Positions 44,173 through 53,021 of a DNA stretch of 64,000 nucleotides are shown one piece after another. Each line of letters starts with the position of its first letter. The stretch's first letter is position 1. The DNA is taken from positions 1 through 64,000 of the forward strand of contig CATQHI010000009.1 in the NCBI GenBank assembly GCA_958295895.1. Direction: 5' to 3'. This DNA comes from Saprospiraceae bacterium. GTDB taxonomy: Bacteria > Bacteroidota > Bacteroidia > Chitinophagales > Saprospiraceae. The notes under the pieces were generated by a model. That model ran no database searches and was not told the DNA's origin. It saw only the letters and a program-made list of their open reading frames with translations. Position numbers and translations under genes: made by a program.

Positions 44173-45741
44173 ATGCAAGCTGCTCCCACTCCCCTGATCT
44201 TCTACCTGTTGTGTGTAATGCTACAGGCGTGCTCGGGTGGCGGTACCGAAGCGACAAACACGGAATCCCCGCCCGCCCCCTCCCCGCCGAACGTCGTGAT
44301 CATCTACCTCGACGACCTGGGCTACGGAGACGTGAGCAGCTACGGGCAGACGACCCTGCCGACCCCGAACATCGACCGCCTGGCCAACGGCGGGGTGCGC
44401 TTCACGAACGCCTACGCCAGCTCGGCTACCTGCACGCCCAGCCGGTATGCCCTGCTTACCGGGGTGTATCCCTGGCGCAATGCGGAGGCGAAGATCCTGC
44501 CGGGAACGGCGCCGCTCATCATCAGTACCGAGCAACCCACCGTTCCGAAATTACTAAAGGAGGCCGGCTACCGCACCGGCGTGGTGGGGAAGTGGCACCT
44601 CGGACTGGGCAGCGGCGAGGTGGACTGGAACGCGCGCGTCTCCCCCGGCCCCAACGAGGTGGGGTTCGATTACTCCTACATCATGGCGGCTACCCAGGAC
44701 CGGGTGCCCACCGTGTACCTGGAGAACGGTACCGTGCAGGGGCTCGACCCCGCCGACTCCATCCAGGTCAGCTACGCGGAAAACTTCCCGGGCGAGCCCA
44801 CCGGACGCGATAATCCCGAGCTGACCACCATGACCTGGCACCACGGCCACAACAACAGCATCGTCAACGGCATTCCCCGCATCGGCTACGTGAAGGGTGG
44901 GGAGCGGGCAAACTGGAGCGACGTGGATATGGCCGACCACTTCCTGGCGCGGGCGCAGGCTTACGTCACGGAGCGGCAGGGCGAGCCCTTTTTCCTGTAC
45001 TACGCCCTGCAGCAACCCCACGTGCCGCGTACCCCCCACCCGCGCTTCGTGGGTACCTCCGGCATGGGGCCGCGGGGCGACGTGATCCTGGAGGCCGACT
45101 GGGCCATCGGGGCGTTCGTGCATACGCTCGACTCCCTGGGGCTGCTCGATAACACCCTAATCATTCTTTCCAGCGACAACGGCCCCGTGCTCAACGACGG
45201 CTACAACGACCAGGCGGTAGAACTCCTCGGAGACCACCGGCCGGCCGGCCCCCTTCGCGGAGGTAAGTACAGTCTCTACGAGGCGGGTACGCGGGTGCCG
45301 ACCATCGCCTACTGGAGGGGACACATCGAACCCGGCGTTTCCTCCGCCCTGGTCTGCCAACTCGATCTACTGGCCTCCCTGGCGCAACTGACCGACCAGG
45401 AGGTGCCCGATACGGACAGTCAGCCCCTGCTACCCGTGTGGCTCGGCGAAAGTGAGGACGGCCGCGACCACCTCGTCATCGAGGCCACCAGCCGGACCGC
45501 CCTGCGTGCGGGCGACTACCTCTACATCCCGCCCTACCCCGGCAACCGGGCCGTCAACCAGCAGGTCGGTATCGAACTGGGCAACAGCGCGGAGGCCCAA
45601 CTGTACAATCTCGCCGACGACATCTCCCAAACGGAAAACCTAGCTACCGTGGACCCCGAGCGGACGGCGGAAATGCGGGAGCTATACCTATCGCTACGGG
45701 GGCAGGCCAACGCGGAGACCAAGGAACTGGAGCTGGAGTAG
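44173..45741 (+). CDS. Sulfatase lipoprotein (family S1, formylglycine type)
   Basis: 522 residues from ATG 44173, where a lipoprotein signal begins (LQACSGG). The frame is open upstream but runs through operator and relic DNA. Metal ligands in VVIIYLDDLGYGDVSSYGQ; the modification motif CTPSR in ASSATCTPSRYALLTG, so Cys would become formylglycine; then GKWHLGLG, HHGHNNSIVNG and LSSDNGPVLNDGYND. It is a surface or periplasmic sulfate-ester hydrolase. Alginate carries no sulfate, so the target is likely a sulfated algal glycan met together with alginate. Upstream operators suggest control by the alginate regulator. Confidence 0.9.
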   Translation: MQAAPTPLIFYLLCVMLQACSGGGTEATNTESPPAPSPPNVVIIYLDDLGYGDVSSYGQTTLPTPNIDRLANGGVRFTNAYASSATCTPSRYALLTGVYPWRNAEAKILPGTAPLIISTEQPTVPKLLKEAGYRTGVVGKWHLGLGSGEVDWNARVSPGPNEVGFDYSYIMAATQDRVPTVYLENGTVQGLDPADSIQVSYAENFPGEPTGRDNPELTTMTWHHGHNNSIVNGIPRIGYVKGGERANWSDVDMADHFLARAQAYVTERQGEPFFLYYALQQPHVPRTPHPRFVGTSGMGPRGDVILEADWAIGAFVHTLDSLGLLDNTLIILSSDNGPVLNDGYNDQAVELLGDHRPAGPLRGGKYSLYEAGTRVPTIAYWRGHIEPGVSSALVCQLDLLASLAQLTDQEVPDTDSQPLLPVWLGESEDGRDHLVIEATSRTALRAGDYLYIPPYPGNRAVNQQVGIELGNSAEAQLYNLADDISQTENLATVDPERTAEMRELYLSLRGQANAETKELELE

Positions 45742-45759
45742 GTTGCTTTGCAGAGGGCC

Positions 45760-46302
45760 CTAAAATCCTATCTCCTCCAGCAGCGTCCAGGGCCCGTAAT
45801 CATAGCGGTAGAAGCGCAGTCCCTTCACGGTGAGCGTACAGGGTTTGAAGCGCGCCGCCAGGTGACGCTGTAGCCGATCGGCCGTAGCCCCATCCACCTT
45901 GTTCTGTACCGTGATGTGCGGTCGCTTCCACGGCCGGGCATCCTGACTGGTGAGCTCCCCGTCGAAGGCATCCCGCAGGGGCTTGCGTAGGGCGATCAGC
46001 GGCTCCGGCTCCAGCGCGTAGGCCACGCCTTTTCCCATCGAGAAGACCTTAGTCACCCCGACCGATAGCGTACCGTCTTGTAAAGAAAGCTGGTCCGCCC
46101 AGTTATAGTCCTGCGCTAGTGCCATAGCCCGATCCCGCACCCCCGGACTCAGGTGATGAAACAGCGTCACGTGGGCACTCAGGAAGTTGCGGTGGCCGGG
46201 GAAGAAGGCCTGGCGTAGGCGGTGGAAGGGCAGCATGTCGGCGGGCTCGACCCAGGCGGTGACGATGGTGGCGCGCTGTTCGGGTGGTTTCTTGGAACGC
46301 AT
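45760..46302 (-). CDS. 2'-5' RNA ligase-like (2H phosphoesterase) protein
   Basis: 180 residues from ATG 46302 (MRSKKPPEQRATIVTAW); the frame extends further upstream without homology. The two H-x-T/S-x motifs are HVTLF near residue 44 and HITVQNK near 128. These are the diagnostic catalytic histidines of the 2H fold. Members act as RNA ligase/cyclic phosphodiesterase or cyclic-nucleotide phosphodiesterase; the substrate is unknown here. It diverges from the AAA-ATPase gene. Confidence 0.82.
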   Translation of the reverse strand: MRSKKPPEQRATIVTAWVEPADMLPFHRLRQAFFPGHRNFLSAHVTLFHHLSPGVRDRAMALAQDYNWADQLSLQDGTLSVGVTKVFSMGKGVAYALEPEPLIALRKPLRDAFDGELTSQDARPWKRPHITVQNKVDGATADRLQRHLAARFKPCTLTVKGLRFYRYDYGPWTLLEEIGF

Positions 46303-46357
46303 GGTGGGGTAATTAAGCTGGGGCGAGGATTGTTGCCGGTCACCTTCCCTCCCACCG

Positions 46358-46365
46358 TACCTTAG
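46358..46365 (+). promoter_or_regulatory. TACCTTAG -7-like box before the AAA-ATPase gene
   Basis: TACCTTAG lies four bases from the ATG at 46370, as in other genes here. Confidence 0.3.
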
Positions 46366-46369
46366 CTCC

Positions 46370-47908
46370 ATGCTCCCGAAATTACCCATCGGCCAACAAG
46401 ACTTTCGCGGTATCCGCGAGGAGAGCGCGTTATACGTCGATAAGACGGAGCACATTTATCGACTGGTAACGGGAGGCAAGTACTTTTTCCTGGCCCGCCC
46501 GCGTCGCTTCGGCAAGTCACTAACCCTATCCACCATCAATGAGCTGTTCAACGGAAGTCGGGAGCTGTTCGAGGGACTCTGGATCGACGAGCACTGGGAC
46601 TGGAGCCGCACAAACCCGGTCGTACATATTGGCTTCAGCCGCCTAGGCTACCAGGAGATCGGCCTAGAACGCGCCATCCTACGGGAGCTGGATATGCAGG
46701 CGGAACGCTTCGGCCTCGAGCTAGTCGGCGAGGGCGTCAGCTTCCGCTTTCAGGAACTACTGATCAAACTAAACGCCAAGCTAGGCCGGGTGGTGGTCCT
46801 GATCGATGAGTACGACAAGCCACTAATTGACTACCTATCGAAGGAGGAACTTCCCCGCGCCTTCGAGCACCAGCGCCTACTAAAGACCTTCTACAGCATC
46901 CTAAAGGACAACGACGCGCAACTCCGCTTCCTATTGATCACGGGGGTCAGCAAGTTCAGCAAGGTCGGGGTATTCTCGGACCTCAATAATCTGCTAGATA
47001 TTAGTCTGTCCGCTACCCACGCCACCCTGGTGGGCATTACCGAGCAGGAACTGGAGCAGCACTTCGGACAGGCCATCGACGACCGGGAGCAGCAAATCGG
47101 AGCGCAGGGCCTAAGGGACAAAATCCGCGAGTGGTACAACGGCTACTCCTTCTCCGATGGAACGCACAAAGTATATAACCCCTTCTCCCTACTGGGCTAC
47201 TTCAGCAGCTGGTTCTTCCGTAACTTCTGGTTCACCACCGGCACCCCCACCTTTCTCGTCGACCTCACGCGGGAACGCTACTACTTTCAGTTCGAGCAGC
47301 AGGAAGTCTCCCCCTCCGCCTTCGAGTCCTACCAACTGGACCGCCTGGAAACTACCCCCCTCCTCTTCCAGACCGGCTACCTCACCATCAAGGCCTACGA
47401 CCCCGAGTTCAACCTCTACACCCTCGACTACCCCAACCGCGAGGTAAAGGACAGCATGCTCCAGTACCTCATCGCTGCCTTCAGCCACAGCAGCCCGGAT
47501 CAGACCACCCCCGCCGTAGTCCGCCTCACCAAAGCCTTCCGCCGCGGCGACCTCGACGACGTCCGCGACCTGATCAACAGCCTCTTCCAGACCATCCCCC
47601 ATCAGCTCTTCGTCGCCGCCAAGGAAAACCTCTACCACGCCCTCATCCACCTGCTGTTCACCTACCTGGGTCAGTACATCACTTCGGAGGTGAGCGTCCT
47701 GCGCGGCCGGGTAGACGCCGTAGTGCAGACCGCCACCCACGTCTACATCCTGGAGTTTAAACTAGATGGCAGCGCCGAGGAAGCCCTAGCTCAAATCAAG
47801 GAACGGGATTATGCTACCGCTTACCGCGCTACGGGGAAGGAGGTGGTGGCTGTGGGGGTTAACTTTAGTAGTGTGGAGAAGCGGGTTGTGGGGTGGGTAG
47901 TGGAGTGA
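46370..47908 (+). CDS. AAA-ATPase-like / PD-(D/E)XK nuclease family protein
   Basis: 512 residues. The N-terminal AAA-like domain (PF09820 type) opens with LPIGQQDFRGIREESALYVDKTEHIYRLV, has the Walker A-like FLARPRRFGKSLTLSTI, the Walker B-like RVVVLIDEYDKPLIDYL near residue 145, and SKVGVFSDLNNLLDISL. The C-terminal DUF1703 domain (PF08011) carries the PD-(D/E)XK-like VDAVVQTATHVYILEFKLDGSAEEAL. These are abundant, often multi-copy genes of Bacteroidota thought to be mobile or defence-related, with no proven role. A group of AAATTATACTT repeats follows the stop. Confidence 0.88.
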   Translation: MLPKLPIGQQDFRGIREESALYVDKTEHIYRLVTGGKYFFLARPRRFGKSLTLSTINELFNGSRELFEGLWIDEHWDWSRTNPVVHIGFSRLGYQEIGLERAILRELDMQAERFGLELVGEGVSFRFQELLIKLNAKLGRVVVLIDEYDKPLIDYLSKEELPRAFEHQRLLKTFYSILKDNDAQLRFLLITGVSKFSKVGVFSDLNNLLDISLSATHATLVGITEQELEQHFGQAIDDREQQIGAQGLRDKIREWYNGYSFSDGTHKVYNPFSLLGYFSSWFFRNFWFTTGTPTFLVDLTRERYYFQFEQQEVSPSAFESYQLDRLETTPLLFQTGYLTIKAYDPEFNLYTLDYPNREVKDSMLQYLIAAFSHSSPDQTTPAVVRLTKAFRRGDLDDVRDLINSLFQTIPHQLFVAAKENLYHALIHLLFTYLGQYITSEVSVLRGRVDAVVQTATHVYILEFKLDGSAEEALAQIKERDYATAYRATGKEVVAVGVNFSSVEKRVVGWVVE

Positions 47909-47916
47909 GGGGATTG

Positions 47917-47934
47917 GGGCGGGGCCGCAGGTGC
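47917..47934 (-). repeat. Dispersed 18-bp motif, copy 9
   Basis: The minus strand is a perfect consensus match (N=G). It is intergenic, eight bases after the AAA-ATPase stop. Confidence 0.75.
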
Positions 47935-47938
47935 AGGG

Positions 47939-48042
47939 CAAATTATACTTTGAGGGCAAGAAATATAAAGTCAGCCGCGAAATTATACTTGCGTATAAAC
48001 TCAACCACGACTTTATACTTTCAGGGCCTAAAGTATAATTTG
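47939..48042 (+). repeat. AAATTATACTT repeat cluster
   Basis: AAATTATACTT occurs directly at 47940 and 47980 (40 bases apart) and inverted at 48031. Outer arms (about 47939-47973 and 48010-48042) form a roughly 33-bp imperfect inverted repeat including ATAAAGTC and GGGC blocks. It is AT-rich in GC-rich surroundings, between the AAA-ATPase gene and the IS3 element. Confidence 0.7.
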
Positions 48043-48175
48043 GGAATCCATTCTCACAAGAAACACCCCTTTCTTATGGACATCTCTAGCTCGTTTACAA
48101 AACTTGTGAACTTCTCCGGGCACATGCTCCCCTACAGATCATCAGCAAACAGCGTCAGGTAGGTGTAGGCTTCCC

Positions 48176-49023
48176 TTAAGCCGCTACCGGTAGATAGTAG
48201 AATTTCTGATGTTCAAGTTCATGTTCGGCGGGTGTTTGGTGGCCTAGACTAGCGTGGGGGCGGTCCAGGTTGTAGGTCAGCGACCAGTGCTGCATCTCTT
48301 CGTTGAGCTCTTCCAGGGTCGTAAACCACGTCAAATCTAGGCATTCCACCCGTAGCGTCTGGTTAAGTCGTTCAATCAAGCCGTTCTGCGTCGGCTTACC
48401 GGGCTGGATGAAGCGCAGTGCTATGCTTTGGTTGGTGGCCCACTGCTTGAGCCGAGTGCTGATAAACTCCGGTCCGTTATCGCCGGAGCGGATGTAGCCG
48501 GGTCGACCTCGCACCTCGACCACCTGATCGAGCACCTCGATCAACTTACGGGCCGAGATGCTGGTGTGCGCTTCGGTCCATAGGGCGCGCCGCGAGCCCT
48601 CATCCATGATGTTAATCACCCGCACGGACTTCTGGCCGGGGCCCACTACCCAGTCACTGACAAAGTCCATGGCCCAGCCCTCGTTGATGCCCTCGGGAGC
48701 CAACAGGGCCTGGTACTCGCGGTGGATACGCTTGCGCTTTGGTGGCCGGCGCAGGTTGAGCCCCTCCCGCTTCCAGATACGGTACATCCGCTTATGATTG
48801 AAGGTGTGCTCGGGCTTACGCCGAAGCCAGTGAAAGATCTTCCAGAAGCCCCAGTAGGGTGCTCCTCGCAGGCTCGGCGTAGTACGGCCGCCAACGCTTC
48901 ATCGGCTACCTCAGGGCGGTGGCCCCGCTTTCTTGCATAGTAGGTCTGCCGACGAAAGCCCAAGACGCGGCAGCACTGACGGACACTCTTCGGACTGTCC
49001 GGCTGCCAGATCGCATCGATCAC
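48176..49023 (-). pseudogene. IS3 orfB transposase (DDE integrase), frameshifted
   Basis: Starts at a GTG (49023) overlapping the orfA stop. The N-terminal HTH_21-like part reads VIDAIWQPDSPKSVRQCCRV and RRQTYYARKRG. After a one-base loss near 48858 the frame resumes as WGFWKIFHWLRRKPEHTFNHKRMYRIW. The integrase core has WAMDFVSDW (D1), YIRSGDNGPEFIS (D2) and QPGKPTQNGLIERLNQTLRVECL (E). All catalytic residues remain, but the frameshift should abolish the full-length protein. Confidence 0.85.
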
Positions 49024-49345
49024 TTCTTCTTGACGTCTTGGGCCTGCCACTTTTTTAGCATCGAGTAGCCTTCCTGCAGGATCTCGTGATTCATACTGAG
49101 TTCGGCGTACATCTTCTTCCACGAAGCATGGGGGAGGGGCCCTACGGTGAAGTAGCGTTGTCCCGTTCCAGCTCGGCTAGGCGACGCTCTTCTGCTTTGC
49201 TGTCGTCCTGGTGGCCCTTCTTCCATTTGTAGAAGGTAGCGGCACAGATCTGGTGCTCGCGGCACAGATCGGCTACGCTGGTGCCCGCGTCGTGCTGGGC
49301 TAGAATAGCCTGCTGCTGGGTCTTGGTGAATTTGCTCTTACGCAT
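49020..49345 (-). pseudogene. IS3 orfA, interrupted by a short insertion
   Basis: Starts MRKSKFTKTQQQAILAQHDAGT with a helix-turn-helix (SVADLCREHQICAATFYKWKKG). After RDNA the frame runs into a foreign-looking stretch of about 30 bases (around 49130-49165) with a stop, then resumes as MYAELSMNHEILQEGYSMLKKW, the normal end of IS3 orfA. Confidence 0.75.
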
Positions 49346-49444
49346 GGTGCTAAGTTTAGAAGTAAAGTTAAGGGTTACTTCTACTTATCCATGGTAGCGG
49401 CGATGGGGAAGCCTACATGCGTGGTAGACGGTGTTGGCTGCATT

Positions 49445-49829
49445 TCATTCAAATTGATGTTCTATTTCGCACACCCACACGCTGTAATCCTGAGACTTCA
49501 TTTCTCGAACAGTCTCAGACAAAGCGAATTTGGCAATATTAGACTGGAAAGTTTCTATCTGATTAAACACTCTTCGACCAGTTTTATTTATCGAGCAAAA
49601 AGCAATAACGAAGTGTAACCTTTTATTAGTGAATAAAGCTAGAAATTCCTCTAATGTTGGACTTCCACAATGGTGAAAGTTTTCCTTGCCGGTTAGTTTT
49701 TCGTACAGCTCGTGTAAAAAGTTTTTTTCTTCGGAGTGTAGATCCATCCATAGTCTTCTAGCTGCTATTCTAACTTGATTGGTTAAGTCCCGCATCATTC
49801 CATTGAAACCTTTCTTCACATGGATTAAA
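49445..49829 (-). pseudogene. C-terminal remnant of an AT-rich orphan gene, cut by the IS4 element
   Basis: About 128 codons read LIHVKKGFNGMMRDLTNQV, AARRLWMDL, PTLEEFLALFTNKRLHFVIAF, NIAKFALSETVREMKSQDYSV and a stop. The apparent start lies inside the IS4 terminal repeat, so the true 5' part was lost or displaced. The LIHVK...L..Q pattern and a C-terminal K-F-x-L-x-x-x-V-R block resemble, weakly, the C-terminus of the sporadically distributed TIGR04141/DUF6119 proteins. The low GC differs from its surroundings and suggests transfer. Confidence 0.5.
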
Positions 49830-51112
49830 TACACTGCTATACATGAGCCCAAAGTATGTTATCGATACGGTCGATTTTGCTAGCTATTTGTCTTAATAAG
49901 GATGCGGGTTTAGCTAACTTGCTCATCACCCAGCCCATTCCCTGGCGGAAGACGGAATGGACCAGCGTTCTCACCTTTCGTTTGCCATCCCACTTGGTCT
50001 GCCGACTGCGGGGTTTTTTTGCGGTAGAAGCGCAGGCCCTCCGCACTCATCCAGATGTAGGCTAAGGTAACGAGTTGCAGCAGCAGTTCTCGCTTTTGAG
50101 TCCCCTGCACGCGCATGGCTTCCAGATCAAAACCATTGGATTTGAGGTGACCGAAAGTGACCTCGATCTGCCAGCGGATGCTGTAGAGCCGGTGGGCTTG
50201 ATCGACCTGCTTGAGACTGGTGAGCAGAAAGACAAACTCATCTTCTTCGGGGTGATGAGCCTTGGGGTTACGTACTATGATGTAGTAAAAGCGACGACCG
50301 AACAGCATGATGGGCTTGCTGATGCGCTTCTTCTTTTTACACTGACGCAGCTTGCGGCAAAGTCCCCCCCAATCTTTACCCTTACTCTCGTTAACCGCAT
50401 CGTGGTAGATGCCCTTTTTGAGCCGGATGACGAACTCGATCTCGTACTCGTCAAGCGTGGAAAACCAGTCAGGACCAATGTATTCCCGGTCCGCAAGCAA
50501 GGTCATGCCCTTGAGTTCGTACTGCCTACTGGCCCGGTGGAGCAACTCCCGTCGTTCTTCTTGCGAAGAATGTCCTTTCTTGGCCAGATCGATGCTGGCA
50601 ATCGGCACGGCTACCCCATCGATGACCAGAGCCAGAATCATCAGGTGTACTTTGCTATCCCGGCAGCTCCAGGAGGTGCCATCCAGCACGAGCTGTTTAG
50701 CGGCTTTGATCGCTTTACTGGAAAAACAACTCACCATGGCCAGCCGAAAGTGATGCAGGGCTAACTGCACTTGATCGGCAAACTCGGCGGCCACGGCGCC
50801 ACGCACCGTTCGGATGAGCCGTGTGTTATTGGCCTGGGGGGTAGATCTGGCTGCCAGGGCCGTGCCGATTACCTGGGGCACGAAGTCTTTGGCCCGAGCT
50901 AGGTTACAGGATCGGCTCAGATAGATGCACTGGGCGGTGACGAATAAATTGTTGAGCAGGTGATCGGGCAAGTCCGGGCAGCTTGCCTTAACTTGGTCCA
51001 GGAGTGGATGAGTCATTGGTTCTTGTAGATGTAGTAATCCAAAAGATACCAACATCCACTCACTTTTTCCTACTACCGACCTGACTCAGCTGGCCCCATG
51101 TATAGCAGTGTA
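49830..51112 (-). mobile_element. IS4-family insertion sequence, apparently intact
   Basis: 1283 bases with 16-bp perfect terminal inverted repeats TACACTGCTATACATG (49830-49845; complement at 51097-51112). It holds one complete transposase gene on the minus strand. It cuts the AT-rich orphan gene at its left end. No target duplication is certain (TA at most). Confidence 0.85.
49910..51016 (-). CDS. IS4-family transposase
   Basis: 368 residues from ATG 51016 (MTHPLLDQVKASCPDLP); an ATG at 51055 would add 13. The DDE series is visible: QLVLDGTSWSCRDSKVH (D1 near residue 118), GMTLLADREYIGPDWF (D2) and the IS4 signature YSIRWQIEVTFGHLKSNGFDLE (Y-2-R-3-E-6-K, with catalytic Glu). With intact ends and frame, this copy could still move. 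Confidence 0.9.
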   Translation of the reverse strand: MTHPLLDQVKASCPDLPDHLLNNLFVTAQCIYLSRSCNLARAKDFVPQVIGTALAARSTPQANNTRLIRTVRGAVAAEFADQVQLALHHFRLAMVSCFSSKAIKAAKQLVLDGTSWSCRDSKVHLMILALVIDGVAVPIASIDLAKKGHSSQEERRELLHRASRQYELKGMTLLADREYIGPDWFSTLDEYEIEFVIRLKKGIYHDAVNESKGKDWGGLCRKLRQCKKKKRISKPIMLFGRRFYYIIVRNPKAHHPEEDEFVFLLTSLKQVDQAHRLYSIRWQIEVTFGHLKSNGFDLEAMRVQGTQKRELLLQLVTLAYIWMSAEGLRFYRKKTPQSADQVGWQTKGENAGPFRLPPGNGLGDEQVS

Positions 51113-51195
51113 ATGCCAAGTTAGCTAGTTGAAAGTTGGGCGGCGCAATCACGGATAACATCTGCGGAACAGTCACCTCAAACCGCATTATGACC

Positions 51196-51891
51196 TCACA
51201 CCCGCTCCCCCACCCCCCGGTGCGCCCGGTCAAAAGCCTCCACCGTCAGCACCTGCGCGGTCCGGACGTAGATGTCCCTCGTGTTCGACTGCTCGTGGCC
51301 GAGCAGCGGCCCCAGCTCCTCCCGCGTCATACCGGCCTCCGTCAGCAGCGTCGCCCGGGTGTGGCGGAGGGTGTGGGGCGTCACGCGTTTCTCTATCCCG
51401 GCCTCGGTGGCCACTTGGTCGACTAGTTGCTGAATACGTCTATCCGAGTAGGCTTTGCCCTGCCGGCTGCGGAACAGTGCCCCGGATTTTCGGTCGCCCA
51501 GGTGCAACCGCAGCATCCCGGCTAACTCCGCGCTGATGATAACCTCGCGACGCTTATCGCCCTTGCCGGCCCGCACGACGAGCCGACGCTGGTCATACAT
51601 AAAATCCCGAGCTTCCAGGCTGGTGAACTCGTTCACGCGGACGGCCGACTCGTAGAGTGTTTGCATCATCAGGCTCACCTTGGGCTCCTCCCGCCTGGCC
51701 GCCTTCAGGAAGGCCCGCAGGTGTTCGACGCTCAGGCGCTTGACCGTGTTGCGCCCGCGCCGCTTCGGGGGCGACAGGTCCAGTTCCTTACGCACTTCCC
51801 GGAAGACGTGCTTGGTTTGGTCGTAGGTCTCCAGACCGGACTTGCGGAGCAGGTGGGCGACTTGTTTGGCGAGGGCGGTTACGTCTTCCAT
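51196..51891 (-). CDS. Tyrosine recombinase (phage integrase/XerC-D type)
   Basis: A 231-residue protein with a shortened N-terminal core-binding part and a full catalytic domain. The catalytic set is visible: Arg in ESAVRVNEF, Lys in AGKGDKRREV, H-x-x-R in VTPHTLRHTRATLLTEAG, His in LLGHEQSNTRDIY and the nucleophile Tyr in that same block. At 231 residues it is shorter than XerC/D (about 300), so it is either an integron-like or island integrase. It lies between the IS4 element and the KilA-N gene. No attachment site was found. Confidence 0.85.
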   Translation of the reverse strand: MEDVTALAKQVAHLLRKSGLETYDQTKHVFREVRKELDLSPPKRRGRNTVKRLSVEHLRAFLKAARREEPKVSLMMQTLYESAVRVNEFTSLEARDFMYDQRRLVVRAGKGDKRREVIISAELAGMLRLHLGDRKSGALFRSRQGKAYSDRRIQQLVDQVATEAGIEKRVTPHTLRHTRATLLTEAGMTREELGPLLGHEQSNTRDIYVRTAQVLTVEAFDRAHRGVGERV

Positions 51892-51956
51892 AAAGGGAGC
51901 TATATATTAAGGATGTGGTGGGCTCGGGAAATTCTTCCTTGAGATTAGTCTGGTCG

Positions 51957-52835
51957 TCACCAACCCCGCTTGTCCCGGGTGCGGTCCAGGAGGTACTGCT
52001 GCTCCTCGGTCTTACAATAGTGAGCCAGGATCTCTGGAGCCTTGATGGTGAGGTAATCGAGCATTTCGCTATTGCTGTACTGTTGCTCCTGCAACTGGCG
52101 GAGCATAATCTGCAGGGCGGAGATGGTTTCCAGTTCCGGAGCCGTCGCGAAGTCCCGCATGGTGGGGCGGTCGGGGGGCGGCTCGAACTTGATGCGAAAC
52201 TCCTTGGCCGTCATCTTCCACATCGCCAGGTTGATGATGTCGGCGTGCATCTGCGAAAGCTTACGCTCGATCAGGGTAGTGCGATCGCCTGGGATGGTGA
52301 CGTCGGTCATGGCCGGAGGGGGCGACGGAATGGCCCGGTCCTGATTTGCCTGGGTAATTAAGCCGTAGCTCTTCGCAGCCAGTTCCCGGGCGAAGCGCAG
52401 CTGCAGGTGCTCCCGCCCGGCGACCAAGTCGTTCCACTTGCGGAAGGCTTCGATGGTGAGGACGTAGAATTCCGGGCTTAGCCAGTTGGCAAAGTGGATG
52501 CTCCAGTCGATGTGCGCGAAGGTTCCCCCATAGCGGCCGCGACGGGCGTAGATGCCGGTCGCACCGGCGTCGACGAGATCCTGCACGCTGAGCGTAAAGG
52601 TGTTTTCTCCGGCGCGATTTTTAAACCCCCCGAAATCGGGGGGTTTAGAATCTGAGCAGTTCCGCAGTTCCCAGGCCTGAAAGAACTGGATACTCGCCGA
52701 GGTCCGCATCCACCGTTCGATGAGTCGATTGGGTTGATTGGCGTCCTGACTCCGGGCCATATCGGTGAGGCAGACGAAGCCACTCTTCTTGTCGATACCG
52801 ATCGCTTTCTCGCCAATATTTATGCTGGATGCCAT
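51957..52835 (-). CDS. KilA-N domain protein
   Basis: 292 residues from ATG 52835 (MASSINIGEKAIGIDKKSGFVCLTDMARSQ). The KilA-N/APSES-like DNA-binding domain covers residues 10-115 and includes FVCLTDMA, IQFFQAWELRNC and YGGTFAHIDWSIHFANWLSPEFYVLTIEAF. A helical C-terminal region with a Pro-rich hinge follows. KilA-N proteins are typical of large DNA phages and islands, probably as regulators. A repeat of ACAACAATA flanks the promoter region. It lies beside the tyrosine recombinase, so both may come from one element. Confidence 0.85.
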   Translation of the reverse strand: MASSINIGEKAIGIDKKSGFVCLTDMARSQDANQPNRLIERWMRTSASIQFFQAWELRNCSDSKPPDFGGFKNRAGENTFTLSVQDLVDAGATGIYARRGRYGGTFAHIDWSIHFANWLSPEFYVLTIEAFRKWNDLVAGREHLQLRFARELAAKSYGLITQANQDRAIPSPPPAMTDVTIPGDRTTLIERKLSQMHADIINLAMWKMTAKEFRIKFEPPPDRPTMRDFATAPELETISALQIMLRQLQEQQYSNSEMLDYLTIKAPEILAHYCKTEEQQYLLDRTRDKRGW

Positions 52836-53021
52836 GTATTGTTGTGTCTGCCCGCAACATACAACAATATTTTGAACTTCACACTTCGCTTTTGAGTACG
52901 AATTTCGAGGTGTAATGACTGCTGATTTCCCGTTTGAAAGGCGCTTTTTGGCCCTTGAGCTTCGCTCTCTGGCTAAAAGACAAAGTATAACCCGTATGCC
53001 CGACCCCAATCATTATTTCCT

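Larger units (their letters stand above)
48164..49417 (-). mobile_element. IS3-family insertion sequence, inactive
   Basis: 1254 bases bounded by 25-bp imperfect inverted repeats: TGTAGGCTTCCC(N4)GCCGCTACC at 48164-48188 and its complement at 49393-49417, with the expected TG...CA ends. Inside lie an orfA and a DDE orfB on the minus strand, both damaged. No clear target duplication flanks it, suggesting later rearrangement. Confidence 0.85.

Noticed and set aside
49856-50764. Plus-strand frames within the IS4 element
   Set aside because: Antisense to the transposase, which has a full DDE set.
52393-52420. A GCAGGTGCTCCCGCCCGG stretch resembling the 18-bp motif in the KilA-N gene
   Set aside because: Agreement is only partial, and the order of the blocks differs.
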